From contig NZ_JAPMLV010000001.1 of the NCBI RefSeq assembly GCF_026420145.1, positions 310,001 to 374,000 on the forward strand: a DNA stretch of 64,000 nt, written 5' to 3'. This DNA comes from Enterobacter pseudoroggenkampii. Its GTDB lineage: Bacteria > Pseudomonadota > Gammaproteobacteria > Enterobacterales > Enterobacteriaceae. Shown piece by piece: positions 18,001 to 29,353 of this stretch (positions are counted from its first letter, which is position 1; each line of letters opens with the position of its first letter). Both the position numbers and the translations under genes were made by a program. Below the pieces are notes generated by a model. That model worked only from the letters and a program-made list of their open reading frames with translations, was not told the DNA's origin and ran no database searches.

Positions 18001-18941
18001 TCGCGCAGGCCTTTGCCGCGCTGCTGGGCTGCGAGGTGAACGACATTGAGGCCGACTTCTTTGCCCTCGGCGGCCACTCGCTGCTGGCGATGCGCCTGGC
18101 CGCGCAGCTAAGCCGCGCGTTCGAGCGCAAGGTTACGCCGGGGCAGATTATGGTCGCCTCCACGGTGAGCAAGCTGAGCACGCTGCTGGACTCGCAGATG
18201 AGCGACGAGCAGGCGCAGCGTCTGGGGTATGAAACGCTTCTGCCGCTGCGCGAGAGCGGCGGCCCGACGCTATTCTGCTTCCATCCGGCTTCCGGCTTCG
18301 CCTGGCAGTTTAGCGTGCTGGCGCGCTACCTCAGCCCGCGCTGGTCAATCGTCGGCGTTCAGTCGCCGCGTCCGGACGGGCCGATGCAGCAGTGTGCGGA
18401 TCTGGATGGAGTGATTGAGCATCATCTGAATACGCTGCGTATGCAGCAGCCGCAAGGGCCGTATTATCTGTTCGGCTATTCCCTCGGGGGGACGCTGGCA
18501 CAAGGGATTGCAGCCCGTCTGCGCGAGCAGGGTGAAGAGGTAGCCTTCCTCGGCCTGCTGGATACCTGGCCGCCGGAAACCCAGAACTGGGCGGAGAAAG
18601 AGGCCAACGGCCTCGACCCGGAAGTGCTGGCGGAAATCGAGCGCGAGCGTCAGGCGTTTATCGCCGCCCAGCAGGGGCAGGGCTCCAGCGAGCTGTTTAA
18701 CGCTATCGAAGGCAACTACGCCGACGCGGTGCGGCTGCTCACCACGGCGCACAGCGCGCGGTTTGACGGCAAAGCGACGCTGTTCGTCGCCGAGCGCACC
18801 CGAACGATGGATCTGCAGGCCGCCTGGGCGCCGTGGGTGGCGGAACTGGAGGTGTACAGTCAGGACTGCGCCCACGTGGATATCATTTCACCGCAGGCGT
18901 TTGAGAAGATAGGGCCGGTTTTGAGGGAGATATTGGGATAA
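15084..18941 (+). CDS. entF: Enterobactin synthase component F (serine-activating NRPS)
   Basis: A 1285-residue four-domain NRPS that activates L-serine, condenses it with dihydroxybenzoate from EntB and cyclotrimerises the product to enterobactin. Condensation domain, about 1-430, with the HHxxxDG motif at His132-Gly138. Adenylation domain, about 450-960, with TSGSTGRPKG at about 597-606 and YRTGD further on. Carrier domain with GGHSL, the pantetheine serine being Ser999. Thioesterase domain, about 1050-1285, with Ser1133 in GYSLGG and His1264 as catalytic residues. It overlaps ybdZ by 4 bp. The fepE gene that follows entF in E. coli is not present. Confidence 0.97.
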   Translation: MNRLPLVAAQPGIWMAEQLSTLPNAWSVAHYTELKGDIDAPLLAKAIAEGMMQADTLRMRFAEENGEVWQWVDESTILPEPSIVRVNSHDAAVTLMESDLDQNLRVDSDQPLAFQQLIQVGESHWYWYQRYHHLVVDGFSFPAITRQIAAIYAAWKKGEPTPASPFTPFEEVVDEYQRYRDSEAYQRDGAFWAEQRKELPSPVSLSSTPLPGRAATTDILRLKIAADGRAFSQLAQAAEKVQRTDLALALVALWLGRLTGRLDYAAGFIFMRRMGSAALTATGPVLNVLPLAVNIDPQESLPSLALRLANQLKKMRRHQRYDAEQIVRDSGKAAGDEALFGPVLNVKVFDYQLDIDGVEAITHTLATGPVNDLELALFPDEQGGLSIEILANKQRYDDATLTRNVARLNAMLRQFAANPDLRCGEVETVSEQEYQQLARINDTGLALPSTTLADLVAEQASKTPDAPALADAHVELNYRQMREQVVALANLLRARGVKPGDSVAVALPRSVFLTLALHGIVEAGAAWLPLDTGYPDDRLRMMLEDAKPSLLITTDEQLPRFSDLSVETFSYNTLLPAAGAEPLRLATPEQTAYIIFTSGSTGRPKGVMVGHTAIVNRLKWMQDHYPLDATDVVAQKTPCSFDVSVWEFWWPFIAGAKLVMAEPDAHRDPQAMQSFFTRYGVTTTHFVPSMLAAFVASLTPENVACCKTLKQVFCSGEALPTELCREWEQLTHAPLHNLYGPTEAAVDVSWYPAFGPELAAVEGNSVPIGFPVWNTGLRILDAMMRPVPFGVAGDLYLTGIQLAQGYLGRPDLTASRFIADPFAPGERMYRTGDVARWLDNGAVEYLGRSDDQLKIRGQRIELGEIDRAMLSLPDVAQAVAHACVFNRAAATGGDARQLVGYVVSETGLPLDRDALLESLKAQLPPHMVPVVLLQISALPLSANGKLDRKALPLPELTGKTSGRAPESETEIAVAQAFAALLGCEVNDIEADFFALGGHSLLAMRLAAQLSRAFERKVTPGQIMVASTVSKLSTLLDSQMSDEQAQRLGYETLLPLRESGGPTLFCFHPASGFAWQFSVLARYLSPRWSIVGVQSPRPDGPMQQCADLDGVIEHHLNTLRMQQPQGPYYLFGYSLGGTLAQGIAARLREQGEEVAFLGLLDTWPPETQNWAEKEANGLDPEVLAEIERERQAFIAAQQGQGSSELFNAIEGNYADAVRLLTTAHSARFDGKATLFVAERTRTMDLQAAWAPWVAELEVYSQDCAHVDIISPQAFEKIGPVLREILG

Positions 18942-18950
18942 CGTCAAAAG

Positions 18951-19032
18951 CCCCTCACCCCAGCCCTCTCCCCAAAGGGGAGAGGGTGTAATCGTCCCCT
19001 CTCCCCTTTGGGGAGAGGGTCAGGGTGAGGGG
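18951..19032. repeat. Double CCCTCTCCC-type repeat in inverted orientation
   Basis: Two palindromic units face each other: CCCTCTCCCCAAAGGGGAGAGGG-like halves (stems at about 18964-18986 and 18996-19018) with outer arms CCCCTCACCC and GGGTGAGGGG. The pair forms a very long inverted repeat filling the gap between convergent entF and fepC and could act as a bidirectional terminator. Confidence 0.85.
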
Positions 19033-19035
19033 ACA

Positions 19036-19836
19036 TCAGACCGCACGCTTTCCAAGCGGCACCACCAGCGGCGTACCCGCCACCGGATCGTCAATAATCA
19101 TGCAGCGCATGCCGTAGATCCGCTCGATCAGCTCCGGCGTCACAATCTCTTTCGGCGCGCCCTGCGCCACAATCTCCCCGTCTCGCAAGGCAATCAGATG
19201 CGTAGCGTAGCGGCACGCCTGGTTTAAATCGTGCAGCACCGCTGCCAGGGTATACCCCTGCGTGCGGTTCAGCTCGCTCAGCAGCTCCAGAAGGTCAATC
19301 TGATGGCTGATATCCAGCCAGGTCGTCGGCTCGTCCAGCAGCATGATAGACGTTTCCTGCGCCAGCACCATCGCGATCCACGCCCGCTGACGCTGGCCGC
19401 CGGAAAGGGTGTCCACGCTCTGCTGGGCGAGATCGGTGATGCCCGTCGCCTGCATCGCGCGGCTGACCGCCTCGTCGTCCTCTTTACGCCAGCGGGTAAA
19501 CAGCGGCTGGTGCGGGTAGCGCCCGCGCGAGACCAGCTCCTGCACCGTGATGTCCCCCGGCGTGGTGGCGTTTTGCGCCAGCAGCCCGATGCGCCTGGCC
19601 ACTTCTTTGCTGGCGAAACGCTGGATCTGCTCCCCGTCCAGTAAGACACTGCCCTCCACCGGCGTCATCAGGCGGCTCAGCGTGCGCAGCAGGGTCGATT
19701 TGCCGCAGCCGTTCGGGCCGATAATCGCCGTGAAGTGGCCGTCCGGAATGGCAACGGATAAGTCACGGGCAACGATTTTTTTGCCGTAGCCGAGGGTGAG
19801 ATGTTCGCCGCGCAAGCGGGTGATTGAATCTGTCAT
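19036..19836 (-). CDS. fepC: Ferric enterobactin ABC transporter ATPase FepC
   Basis: Cytoplasmic ATPase (266 residues) powering ferric enterobactin import through FepD-FepG. Walker A is GPNGCGKSTLLR, the signature is LSGGQRQRAWIA, Walker B is IMLLDEPTTWLD and the switch His follows in VLHDLNQACRY. The ATG at 19836 overlaps the fepG stop as ATGA, which fixes the start; a longer frame to 19977 is a read into fepG. Last gene of fepDGC. Confidence 0.97.
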   Translation of the reverse strand: MTDSITRLRGEHLTLGYGKKIVARDLSVAIPDGHFTAIIGPNGCGKSTLLRTLSRLMTPVEGSVLLDGEQIQRFASKEVARRIGLLAQNATTPGDITVQELVSRGRYPHQPLFTRWRKEDDEAVSRAMQATGITDLAQQSVDTLSGGQRQRAWIAMVLAQETSIMLLDEPTTWLDISHQIDLLELLSELNRTQGYTLAAVLHDLNQACRYATHLIALRDGEIVAQGAPKEIVTPELIERIYGMRCMIIDDPVAGTPLVVPLGKRAV

Positions 19837-20825
19837 TTCTTGCGTGACTCCTGAACGAGCAAGACGATAAGGTAAATCCCGCCGAGGCTGACGGTCACCA
19901 CGCCCACCGGAAGCTGGTAAGGCATAAACAGCCGCTGGGCGCAGAGATCGGCGGCCAGCAGCAGCACAGCGCCGCATAGCGCCGCCTGAGTTAATCCCCA
20001 GCGCGCGGTACCGCTAAGTCGCCGCGCGATATGCGGCGCGACGAGGGCAATAAACGAGATCGGCCCGGCGATAGCGGTGGAGGCGGCGGTCAGCAGTACG
20101 GCGACCAGCATCAGCATCAGGCGCGAGCGTTCGACGCTCACGCCCAGCGCGCAGGCGCTGTCGTCGCCCATCTCCAGCAGCCGCATGCGTCGCACCAGCA
20201 GCAGCGCGCCGATAAACATCAGCACAATCAGCGGCGCGGCGGGCCAGGTTTTGCCCCACGTCAGGCCGTTGAGAGAACCTGCGTACCACAGCCCGGCGGA
20301 AAGCGCCGTTTCCAGCGAGGCCTGCAGCAGCAGCCAGGTATTAAAGGCCATCAGCATGGCGCGGATGCCGATTCCGATAATGATCAGCCGGAAGGTATCG
20401 ATGCCGTTGCGCCAGGCCAGCGCCCAGATCAGTAAGGAGGTCAGAATGCCGCCCGCCATTGCCGTAAAGGTAATGGCCGTCAGGTGCTGACCAAACAGCA
20501 CCATCGCCACCAGCACGCCGCTCCAGGCCCCGGTATTGAGGCCCATCACGTCCGGGCTGCCGAGCGGGTTGCGCATCAGTGACTGGAATATCGCACCGCT
20601 CACGCCGAGCGCCGCGCCGACCAGAATCGCCATCGCCACGCGCGGCAGTCGCCATTCGGTGACAACCAGGGTGATGTTGCGCGGCGCGCTGCCGAGCAGG
20701 GCGTTAAGCACCTGGGTGAAATCGAGCGTCACCGCGCCGCTTTGCAGGCTCCAGACCGCCAGCAGCAGAATGGCGATAACCAGCAGCGAGACGCTGGTGA
20801 GTAAACGACGGGACGGAGCCATCAT
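19833..20825 (-). CDS. fepG: Ferric enterobactin ABC transporter permease FepG
   Basis: Inner-membrane permease (330 residues, same as E. coli) of the BtuC/FecCD family with about nine to ten hydrophobic segments. Family landmarks are TEWRLPRVAMAILVGAALGVSGAIFQSLMRNPLGSPDVMG near the N-terminus and the GPISFIALVAPHIARRL block that contacts the ATPase. It overlaps fepD upstream and fepC downstream by 4 bp each, showing a tightly coupled operon. Confidence 0.96.
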   Translation of the reverse strand: MMAPSRRLLTSVSLLVIAILLLAVWSLQSGAVTLDFTQVLNALLGSAPRNITLVVTEWRLPRVAMAILVGAALGVSGAIFQSLMRNPLGSPDVMGLNTGAWSGVLVAMVLFGQHLTAITFTAMAGGILTSLLIWALAWRNGIDTFRLIIIGIGIRAMLMAFNTWLLLQASLETALSAGLWYAGSLNGLTWGKTWPAAPLIVLMFIGALLLVRRMRLLEMGDDSACALGVSVERSRLMLMLVAVLLTAASTAIAGPISFIALVAPHIARRLSGTARWGLTQAALCGAVLLLAADLCAQRLFMPYQLPVGVVTVSLGGIYLIVLLVQESRKK

Positions 20826-21826
20826 GCGCCACCTCCGCGTTTACGGCGTACGAGGAAGATCAGCACCGGCGCGCCGATAAAGGCGCTGACCACCGATACG
20901 CGCAGCTCGCCGGGCACCAGCAGGCGGCCCAGCACGTCGGCAAACAGCAGCAGGGCAGGGGTGGCCAGCAGCGTCACCGGCAGCGACCAGCGGTGATCCG
21001 CACCTACCAGCCAGCGCGCCATGTGCGGCATCATCAGGCCAATAAAGGCGATCGGGCCGACCACGGCGGTCGCGCTGCCGCACAGCACGGTGATGGCGCA
21101 CAGACCAATCAACTGCGTACGTGCCACGCGGTTGCCGAGGGCTGTCGCGGTGTCGCTGCCGAGGCTCAGGCTGTTGAGCGGCCGGCTTAAAAACAGCGCC
21201 ACGGCAGCGGCAATCATCACCGGGATCGCCACCACTTTCAGGGTTTCAAGAGTGCGGATATCCAGCGAACCGGCCTGCCAGAAGCGTAGCTGGTCGTAAA
21301 CGTCCGGGTTGAGCAGGGCGATGCCGTTGGATAAGCCTTCCAGCACCGCCGCGAGCGCCACGCCCGCCAGCGTCAGGCGCACCGGGCTCAGCTGGCCGCC
21401 GCCCTGGCTGCCGGTAAACGCGACCACCAGCGAGGCGGCCAGCGCGCCGCAGAAGGCCATCACCAGCTGTTCAGAGGGCGACGTCAACCCGAACAGCGCC
21501 GCGCCCAGCACGATGGCAAAGCTGGCACCGGAGTTCACGCCGAGAATGCCGGGGTCGGCCAGCGGGTTACGGGTGAGGGTTTGCATCAGGGCACCGGCAA
21601 GGCCGAGCGCGCCACCGGCCAGCAGTCCGGCAAGGGTGCGGGGCAGGCGGGCGTCGAGCACAATGACGCAGTCGGCGCTCTGGCAGGTACCGGAGAGCGC
21701 ATCAACGATAACGGACGCGGGCAGAGGCTTCGCGCCAACCAGCAGGCTGAGTGCAATCGCCAGGCTCAATAGCAGCAATAAAACGGGCACGGCAACGGCG
21801 CGCACCGAAGAAGAGGAAAACGACAT
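20822..21826 (-). CDS. fepD: Ferric enterobactin ABC transporter permease FepD
   Basis: Partner of FepG in the membrane channel (334 residues). It has the paired landmarks DARLPRTLAGLLAGGALGLAG with MQTLTRNPLADPGILGVN, and VGPIAFIGLMMPHMARWLVG. I prefer ATG 21826, which gives the E. coli length; an in-frame ATG at 21838 would add four residues. First gene of fepDGC, divergent from entS across a Fur box. Confidence 0.95.
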   Translation of the reverse strand: MSFSSSSVRAVAVPVLLLLLSLAIALSLLVGAKPLPASVIVDALSGTCQSADCVIVLDARLPRTLAGLLAGGALGLAGALMQTLTRNPLADPGILGVNSGASFAIVLGAALFGLTSPSEQLVMAFCGALAASLVVAFTGSQGGGQLSPVRLTLAGVALAAVLEGLSNGIALLNPDVYDQLRFWQAGSLDIRTLETLKVVAIPVMIAAAVALFLSRPLNSLSLGSDTATALGNRVARTQLIGLCAITVLCGSATAVVGPIAFIGLMMPHMARWLVGADHRWSLPVTLLATPALLLFADVLGRLLVPGELRVSVVSAFIGAPVLIFLVRRKRGGGA

Positions 21827-21843
21827 AGCAACATCCATGATTT

Positions 21844-21868
21844 GATAATGATAGTGATTATCGTTATC
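21844..21868. promoter_or_regulatory. Fur box, fepD/entS divergent promoter
   Basis: Reads GATAATGATAG-TGATTATCGTTATC, close to the 19-bp Fur consensus GATAATGATAATCATTATC, 18 bp from the fepD start codon. It fits iron-repressed transcription in both directions. Confidence 0.85.
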
Positions 21869-21934
21869 TATCTTATTTGGCTATGTTAGCATGTGCGCCC
21901 ATGGAATGGGTAGAATTACACTCAAGGCTTTGTC

Positions 21935-23182
21935 ATGAATCAAAAACCCTGGCTGCTCAACCTCAGCCTGCTCAAAACGCACCCGGCGTATCGCGCCGTT
22001 TTTATCGCTCGTTTTATCTCCATTTTATCCCTCGGCCTGCTCGGCGTGGCCGTGCCGGTACAGATCCAGACTATGACCCACTCCAGCTGGCTGGTGGGGT
22101 TATCGGTGACGTTAACCGGCGGAGCGATGTTTATCGGCCTGATGGTCGGCGGCGTAATGGCGGACCGCTACGAGCGCAAGAAGCTGATCCTGCTGGCGCG
22201 CGGCACCTGCGGCGTGGGCTTTATCGGGCTGTGCCTGAACGCGATGCTGCCGGAGCCGTCGCTGATCGCCATTTATGCCCTCGGGCTGTGGGACGGTTTC
22301 TTTGCCTCCTTAGGCGTGACGGCGCTGCTGGCGGCGACGCCCGCGCTGGTCGGGCGCGATAACCTGATGCAGGCGGGGGCGATCACCATGCTCACCGTGC
22401 GCCTCGGCTCGGTGATTTCGCCGATGGTGGGCGGCCTGCTGCTGGCAACCGGCAACGTGGCGTGGAACTACGGGCTGGCGGCGGCGGGGACCTTCATCAC
22501 CACGCTGACGCTGCTGCGCCTGCCGCTGCTGCCGCCTCCGCCGCAGCCGCGCGAGCATCCGCTGAAATCACTGATGGCCGCTATTCGTTTCCTGTTCAGC
22601 AACCCGCTGATTGGCGGCATTGCGCTGCTCGGCGGCCTGCTGACCATGGCGAGCGCCGTGCGCGTGCTCTACCCGGCACTGGCGGGAGAGTGGCAGATGA
22701 GCGCCTCGGAAATTGGCATTCTCTACGCCGCCATTCCGCTCGGCGCGGCGTGCGGGGCGCTGACCAGCGGCAACCTGGCGCAGAGTGCGCGTCCGGGGCT
22801 GATTATGCTGCTTGCCACGCTGGCCTCGTTTATCGCCATCGGCTTCTTTAGCCTGATGCCGGTGTGGGCGCTGGGCGTGTTGTGTCTGGTGATTTTCGGC
22901 TGGCTGAGCGCCATCAGCTCGCTGTTGCAGTACACCCTGATCCAGACCCAGACGCCGGAAGGGATGCTCGGGCGCATCAACGGTCTGTGGACGGCGCAGA
23001 ACGTCACGGGCGATGCCATCGGCGCGGCGATCCTCGGCGGGCTGGGGGCGATAATGACCCCGGTGGCGTCGGCGAGCAGCAGCGGGTTTGCGTTAGCGAT
23101 AGTTGGTGGAATTTTGTTAGTGGCGTTGGTGGAATTGCGGCGGTTCAGGCAGGAGAGTGTGTTGAACGACGGTGCGGCCTGA
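21935..23182 (+). CDS. entS: Enterobactin exporter EntS (MFS)
   Basis: A 415-residue major facilitator that moves newly made enterobactin across the inner membrane. Twelve hydrophobic segments are visible, with the MFS loop motif [19 protein letters not shown] between segments 2 and 3 and [20 protein letters not shown] in the second half. It is divergent from fepDGC across a Fur box and convergent with fepB, as in E. coli. Confidence 0.96.
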   Translation: MNQKPWLLNLSLLKTHPAYRAVFIARFISILSLGLLGVAVPVQIQTMTHSSWLVGLSVTLTGGAMFIGLMVGGVMADRYERKKLILLARGTCGVGFIGLCLNAMLPEPSLIAIYALGLWDGFFASLGVTALLAATPALVGRDNLMQAGAITMLTVRLGSVISPMVGGLLLATGNVAWNYGLAAAGTFITTLTLLRLPLLPPPPQPREHPLKSLMAAIRFLFSNPLIGGIALLGGLLTMASAVRVLYPALAGEWQMSASEIGILYAAIPLGAACGALTSGNLAQSARPGLIMLLATLASFIAIGFFSLMPVWALGVLCLVIFGWLSAISSLLQYTLIQTQTPEGMLGRINGLWTAQNVTGDAIGAAILGGLGAIMTPVASASSSGFALAIVGGILLVALVELRRFRQESVLNDGAA

Positions 23183-23219
23183 TGCCCTCATCCCGGCCCT
23201 CTCCCACAGGGAGAGGGAG
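23182..23219. repeat. CCCTCTCCC-type palindromic repeat
   Basis: Starts at the last base of the entS stop codon; CCCTCTCCC and GGGAGAGGG arms with an ACA loop. It shares the GTGCGGCCTGATGCCCTCA lead-in with the copies at 11112 and 38239 and lies between convergent entS and fepB. Confidence 0.8.
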
Positions 23220-23228
23220 GGAAAATGC

Positions 23229-24188
23229 CTACTTAAACAACGCATTCAATCTGTCTAATACTAACATCGCGCTGTAATAATCCAGGCGGAACGTCTCCGT
23301 TCCCAGCGCCCAGACGCGCTTGTTCTTCACCGACGGCAGATGCGCGAGCAGCGGGTTGCCGTAAATCGCCTTCACGTCTTTCTCGTCACCGGCAAACACA
23401 AACAGCCCTTCGCCGTTCAGTCCCGTCGCCAGGTTTTCGCCGCCTAGCTGGATAATGTCGTGGCGCTTGCCCTGGCTAGTTGAGGTCTGCAATCCGGCAG
23501 GCAGCTCCGCCAGCGCAAAGCCCAGCTGGTGCAGCAGCTTGCCCTGCGCGGATTCCGCGGTCCACAGGTTGGCGCTGTGCGCGGCGGCGGTGTAGACGAT
23601 GGCGTTCACCGGCTGCGGCGGCAGCTTCATCTGCTGTTTCACCTGCGCGAGCTGTTTATCAAACGCGGCAATGCGCTCAGCGGCCTGCTTTTCCTGTCCG
23701 GTGATGGTGCCCAACTGAGTTAGCAGCGCCTGCCAGCTCTTGTCGTCGTAGTTGATGATAAGCGTCGGGGCGATGGCGGAGAGCTGATCGTACAGCGCCA
23801 GTGCGGAATCCCCGCCGGTGGCGCTGATCAAAATCAGATCCGGCATTTGCGCGGCGACCGCTTCAGCGCTCGGCTCGCCAATGTACAGTCGCGCAACCTT
23901 CCGCTGCTTCGCGATATCACCCCACTGGCGCAGGAAGCCCTGCCCATCCGCCACGCGGTTATTCGGCGTGGTCGCGCCGCTGGCGACGACCGGTGCGTCA
24001 ATCGCCAGCAGGGAGCCGGTTAAGGTCACGCTGGTGGAGACAATGCGCGTCGGTTTGCTCTCAAGCGTGTGAACGCCGCGGCTGTCGGTTACCTGACGCG
24101 GCCAGTCGGCGGCAGCGGCTGAGGCAAGTCCGAAAACAATAAGTCCAGGTAAAAGCAGGGTAATACGAAATACGGCGGGGAATTTCAC
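23229..24188 (-). CDS. fepB: Ferric enterobactin periplasmic binding protein FepB
   Basis: Periplasmic receptor (319 residues) that delivers ferric enterobactin to FepDG. A signal peptide (about 1-26, ending AAAA before DWPRQVTD) is followed by a cluster-8 (helical-backbone) binding protein with [31 protein letters not shown] and [16 protein letters not shown]. Length and start agree with the family. It is transcribed alone, divergent from entC across a Fur box. Confidence 0.96.
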   Translation of the reverse strand: MKFPAVFRITLLLPGLIVFGLASAAAADWPRQVTDSRGVHTLESKPTRIVSTSVTLTGSLLAIDAPVVASGATTPNNRVADGQGFLRQWGDIAKQRKVARLYIGEPSAEAVAAQMPDLILISATGGDSALALYDQLSAIAPTLIINYDDKSWQALLTQLGTITGQEKQAAERIAAFDKQLAQVKQQMKLPPQPVNAIVYTAAAHSANLWTAESAQGKLLHQLGFALAELPAGLQTSTSQGKRHDIIQLGGENLATGLNGEGLFVFAGDEKDVKAIYGNPLLAHLPSVKNKRVWALGTETFRLDYYSAMLVLDRLNALFK

Positions 24189-24328
24189 AGCGCGACATCC
24201 TGTTTTTGTTGAAGATAATGCTTCTCATTTTCATGGTTGCCGCGAAGGGATGCAAGCTTTTGTCGCACAAGTTATTTGCCCGACGGTTGACAGCGAAGCG
24301 ATGTGGGATTAGGTTAGCCGACGAAAAT

Positions 24329-24347
24329 ATAAATGATAATCATTATT
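24329..24347. promoter_or_regulatory. Fur box, fepB/entC divergent promoter
   Basis: TATAAATGATAATCATTAT contains the palindromic core ATGATAATCAT and matches the Fur consensus well. It lies 30 bp before the entC start and can repress both fepB and entCEBAH in iron-replete cells. Confidence 0.85.
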
Positions 24348-24376
24348 GCTTCTTTTATCATTTTGAGGAGGATGAT

Positions 24377-25552
<1,176 letters not shown>

Positions 25553-25561
25553 GGAAGACTC

Positions 25562-27172
25562 ATGACCATTCCCTTTACCCGCTGGCCTGAGGCATTTGCC
25601 CGCCGCTACCGTGAAAAAGGCTACTGGCAGGATCTGCCGTTGACCCACATCCTGACGGATCGGGCGGACAGCGATGCGATGGCGATTATCGATGGCGATC
25701 GCCACATTACCTACCGCGCGCTGAATCAGGCCGTGAACAACCTGGCCTCAGCCCTTCAGGCGCGTGGGCTACAGCGTGGCGAGACGGCGCTGGTGCAGCT
25801 TGGCAACGTGGCCGAGTTCTACATGACCTTCTTCGCGCTGCTGCAAATCGGCGTCGCGCCGGTCAACGCGCTCTTTAGCCACCAGCGCAGCGAGCTGAAC
25901 GCCTACGCGGCGCAGATCAACCCCGCCGTGCTGATCGCCGATCGCGACCATGCGCTGTTTGCGGGCGATGATTTTCTTCATACCTTTGTGGATGAACATC
26001 GCTCGGTGCGCGTCGTGCTCCTGCGCGGCGATAAGGGTGAATATGCCCTGGACGCGGTGATTGCGCGCCCGGCGGACAACTTCATCCCTAACCCGACGCC
26101 CGCCGACAAAGTGGCATTCTTCCAGCTCTCCGGCGGCAGCACCGGCACGCCGAAGCTGATCCCGCGCACGCACAACGACTATGACTACAGCATTCGCCGC
26201 AGCAACGAGATCTGCGGCATTACTGCGCACACCCGCTATCTGAACGCGCTCCCTGCGGCGCATAACTACGCCATGAGTTCGCCGGGATCGCTGGGCGTCT
26301 TCACGGCGGGCGGCTGCGTGGTGCTGGCGAACGATCCGAGCGCGACGCTCTGCTTCCCGCTGATCGAACAGCATCAGATTAACGTCACCTCGCTGGTCCC
26401 GCCGGCGGTGAGCCTCTGGCTGCAGGCGATTGCCGACGGCGCGGGCAACGCGCAGCTTAACTCCCTGAAGCTGCTGCAGGTGGGCGGCGCACGCCTCTCC
26501 GCCACGCTCGCGGCGCGCATTCCGGCAGAAATCGGCTGCCAGCTTCAGCAGGTGTTCGGCATGGCGGAAGGGCTGGTGAACTACACCGCGCTCGACGACG
26601 CGCCGGAGCGCATCATCAACACCCAGGGCCGCCCGATGTGTCCGGACGACGAAGTGTGGGTGGCGGACGAGCACGGCAACCCGCTGCCGCGCGGGGAAGT
26701 CGGGCGTCTGATGACGCGCGGTCCGTATACCTTCCGCGGCTATTTCAACAGCCCGGAACACAACGCCAGCGCCTTCGACGCCGACGGCTTTTACTGCTCC
26801 GGGGATCTTATCGCCATTGACGAGCAGGGCTACATCACCGTGCAGGGACGCGAGAAGGATCAGATCAACCGCGGCGGCGAGAAGATTGCCGCAGAAGAGA
26901 TCGAAAACCTGCTGCTGCGCCATGAGGCGGTGATCCACGCCGCGCTGGTGAGCATGGAGGACAGCCTGCTGGGCGAAAAAAGCTGCGCGTATCTGGTGGC
27001 GAAACAGCCCCTGCGCGCGGTTGAGGTGCGTCGCTTCCTGCGCGAGCAGGGCGTCGCCGAATTCAAGCTGCCGGACCGAGTGGAGAGCGTGGATGCGCTC
27101 CCGCTGACGCCTGTCGGCAAAGTCGATAAGAAACAGTTGCGCCTGTGGCTTGCTGAACGCGCCCGGGGCTGA
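25562..27172 (+). CDS. entE: 2,3-dihydroxybenzoate-AMP ligase EntE
   Basis: Stand-alone aryl adenylation enzyme (536 residues, same as E. coli) that activates 2,3-dihydroxybenzoate with ATP and loads it on the EntB carrier domain. Motifs: [16 protein letters not shown] (P-loop), aryl-binding [16 protein letters not shown] and the hinge/lysine region [14 protein letters not shown] with the catalytic lysine in [14 protein letters not shown] [10 protein letters not shown]. Nine bp after entC. Confidence 0.97.
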   Translation: MTIPFTRWPEAFARRYREKGYWQDLPLTHILTDRADSDAMAIIDGDRHITYRALNQAVNNLASALQARGLQRGETALVQLGNVAEFYMTFFALLQIGVAPVNALFSHQRSELNAYAAQINPAVLIADRDHALFAGDDFLHTFVDEHRSVRVVLLRGDKGEYALDAVIARPADNFIPNPTPADKVAFFQLSGGSTGTPKLIPRTHNDYDYSIRRSNEICGITAHTRYLNALPAAHNYAMSSPGSLGVFTAGGCVVLANDPSATLCFPLIEQHQINVTSLVPPAVSLWLQAIADGAGNAQLNSLKLLQVGGARLSATLAARIPAEIGCQLQQVFGMAEGLVNYTALDDAPERIINTQGRPMCPDDEVWVADEHGNPLPRGEVGRLMTRGPYTFRGYFNSPEHNASAFDADGFYCSGDLIAIDEQGYITVQGREKDQINRGGEKIAAEEIENLLLRHEAVIHAALVSMEDSLLGEKSCAYLVAKQPLRAVEVRRFLREQGVAEFKLPDRVESVDALPLTPVGKVDKKQLRLWLAERARG

Positions 27173-27182
27173 GGAAAAGAGT

Positions 27183-28036
27183 ATGGCCATTCCAAAATTA
27201 ACCGCTTACGCGCTGCCGACCGCCGCAGAGCTGCCGACCAGCAAGGTGAACTGGACGTTTGAGCCCGAGCGCGCGGCGCTGCTGATCCACGATATGCAGG
27301 AGTATTTCCTGAACTTCTGGGGCGAAAACAGCGAGATGATGCAGCAGGTGGTGGCGAACATCGCCAGACTGCGCGCCTGGTGCAAAGAACACAATATCCC
27401 GGTGTACTACACCGCTCAGCCGAAAGAGCAGAGCGACGAAGACCGCGCCCTGCTGAACGACATGTGGGGGCCGGGCCTGACCCGCTCGCCGGAGCAGCAG
27501 CGCATCGTCGCAGAGCTGACACCGGACGAAGCGGACACGGTGCTGGTGAAGTGGCGCTACAGCGCGTTTCACCGCTCTCCGCTGGAGCAGATGCTGAAAG
27601 AAACGGGCCGCAACCAGCTGCTGATTACCGGCGTGTACGCCCACATCGGCTGTATGACCACCGCCACCGATGCCTTTATGCGCGACATTAAGCCGTTCTT
27701 CATTGCCGACGCGCTGGCGGACTTTACCCGTGACGAGCATCTGATGTCGCTGAACTACGTGGCAGGACGCTCGGGCCGCGTGGTAATGACCGACGAGCTG
27801 CTGCCGTCCGTTCCGGCGACCAAAACCGCGCTGCGCGAGCTGATCCTGCCGCTGCTGGACGAGTCCGACGAGCCGATGGATGACGAAAACCTGATCGACT
27901 ACGGCCTGGACTCGGTACGCATGATGGCGCTGGCAGCCCGCTGGCGCAAAGTACATGGCGATATCGACTTCGTGATGCTGGCAAAAAATCCAACAATCGA
28001 CGCCTGGTGGGCACTGCTTTCCCGCGAGGTGAAGTG

Positions 28037-28037
<1 letters not shown>
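27183..28037 (+). CDS. entB: Isochorismatase/aryl carrier protein EntB
   Basis: Bifunctional 284-residue protein. Residues about 1-205 are an isochorismatase (LLIHDMQEYFLNFW, VLVKWRYSAFHRSPL, GVYAHIGCMTTATDAFM) that makes 2,3-dihydro-2,3-dihydroxybenzoate. Residues about 210-284 are the aryl carrier domain, with Ser244 in DYGLDSVRM as the phosphopantetheine site filled by EntD. The ATG at 27183 follows entE by 10 bp; its stop overlaps the entA start as TGATG. Confidence 0.97.
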
Positions 28038-29204
<1,167 letters not shown>

Positions 29205-29353
29205 CCCAGGCAGATCAAAGTGATCGGCTTAACACTGTGGTGTAAATCTCTGGTTTGACCACGCATTATTGCGTTTCAAAGTTGTTAAATTTTTCCGGTT
29301 GTTCTAGAAACAAAATGTAACATCTCACTGTTTCACAACAACGGACAACAACT

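Noticed and set aside
25769..27190. 473-residue minus-strand frame opposite entE
   Set aside because: Arg/His-rich product mirrors the entE codon pattern; entE is certain.
29205..29353. CRP site upstream of cstA
   Set aside because: Expected from E. coli, but no TGTGA-N6-TCACA-like sequence is convincing here.
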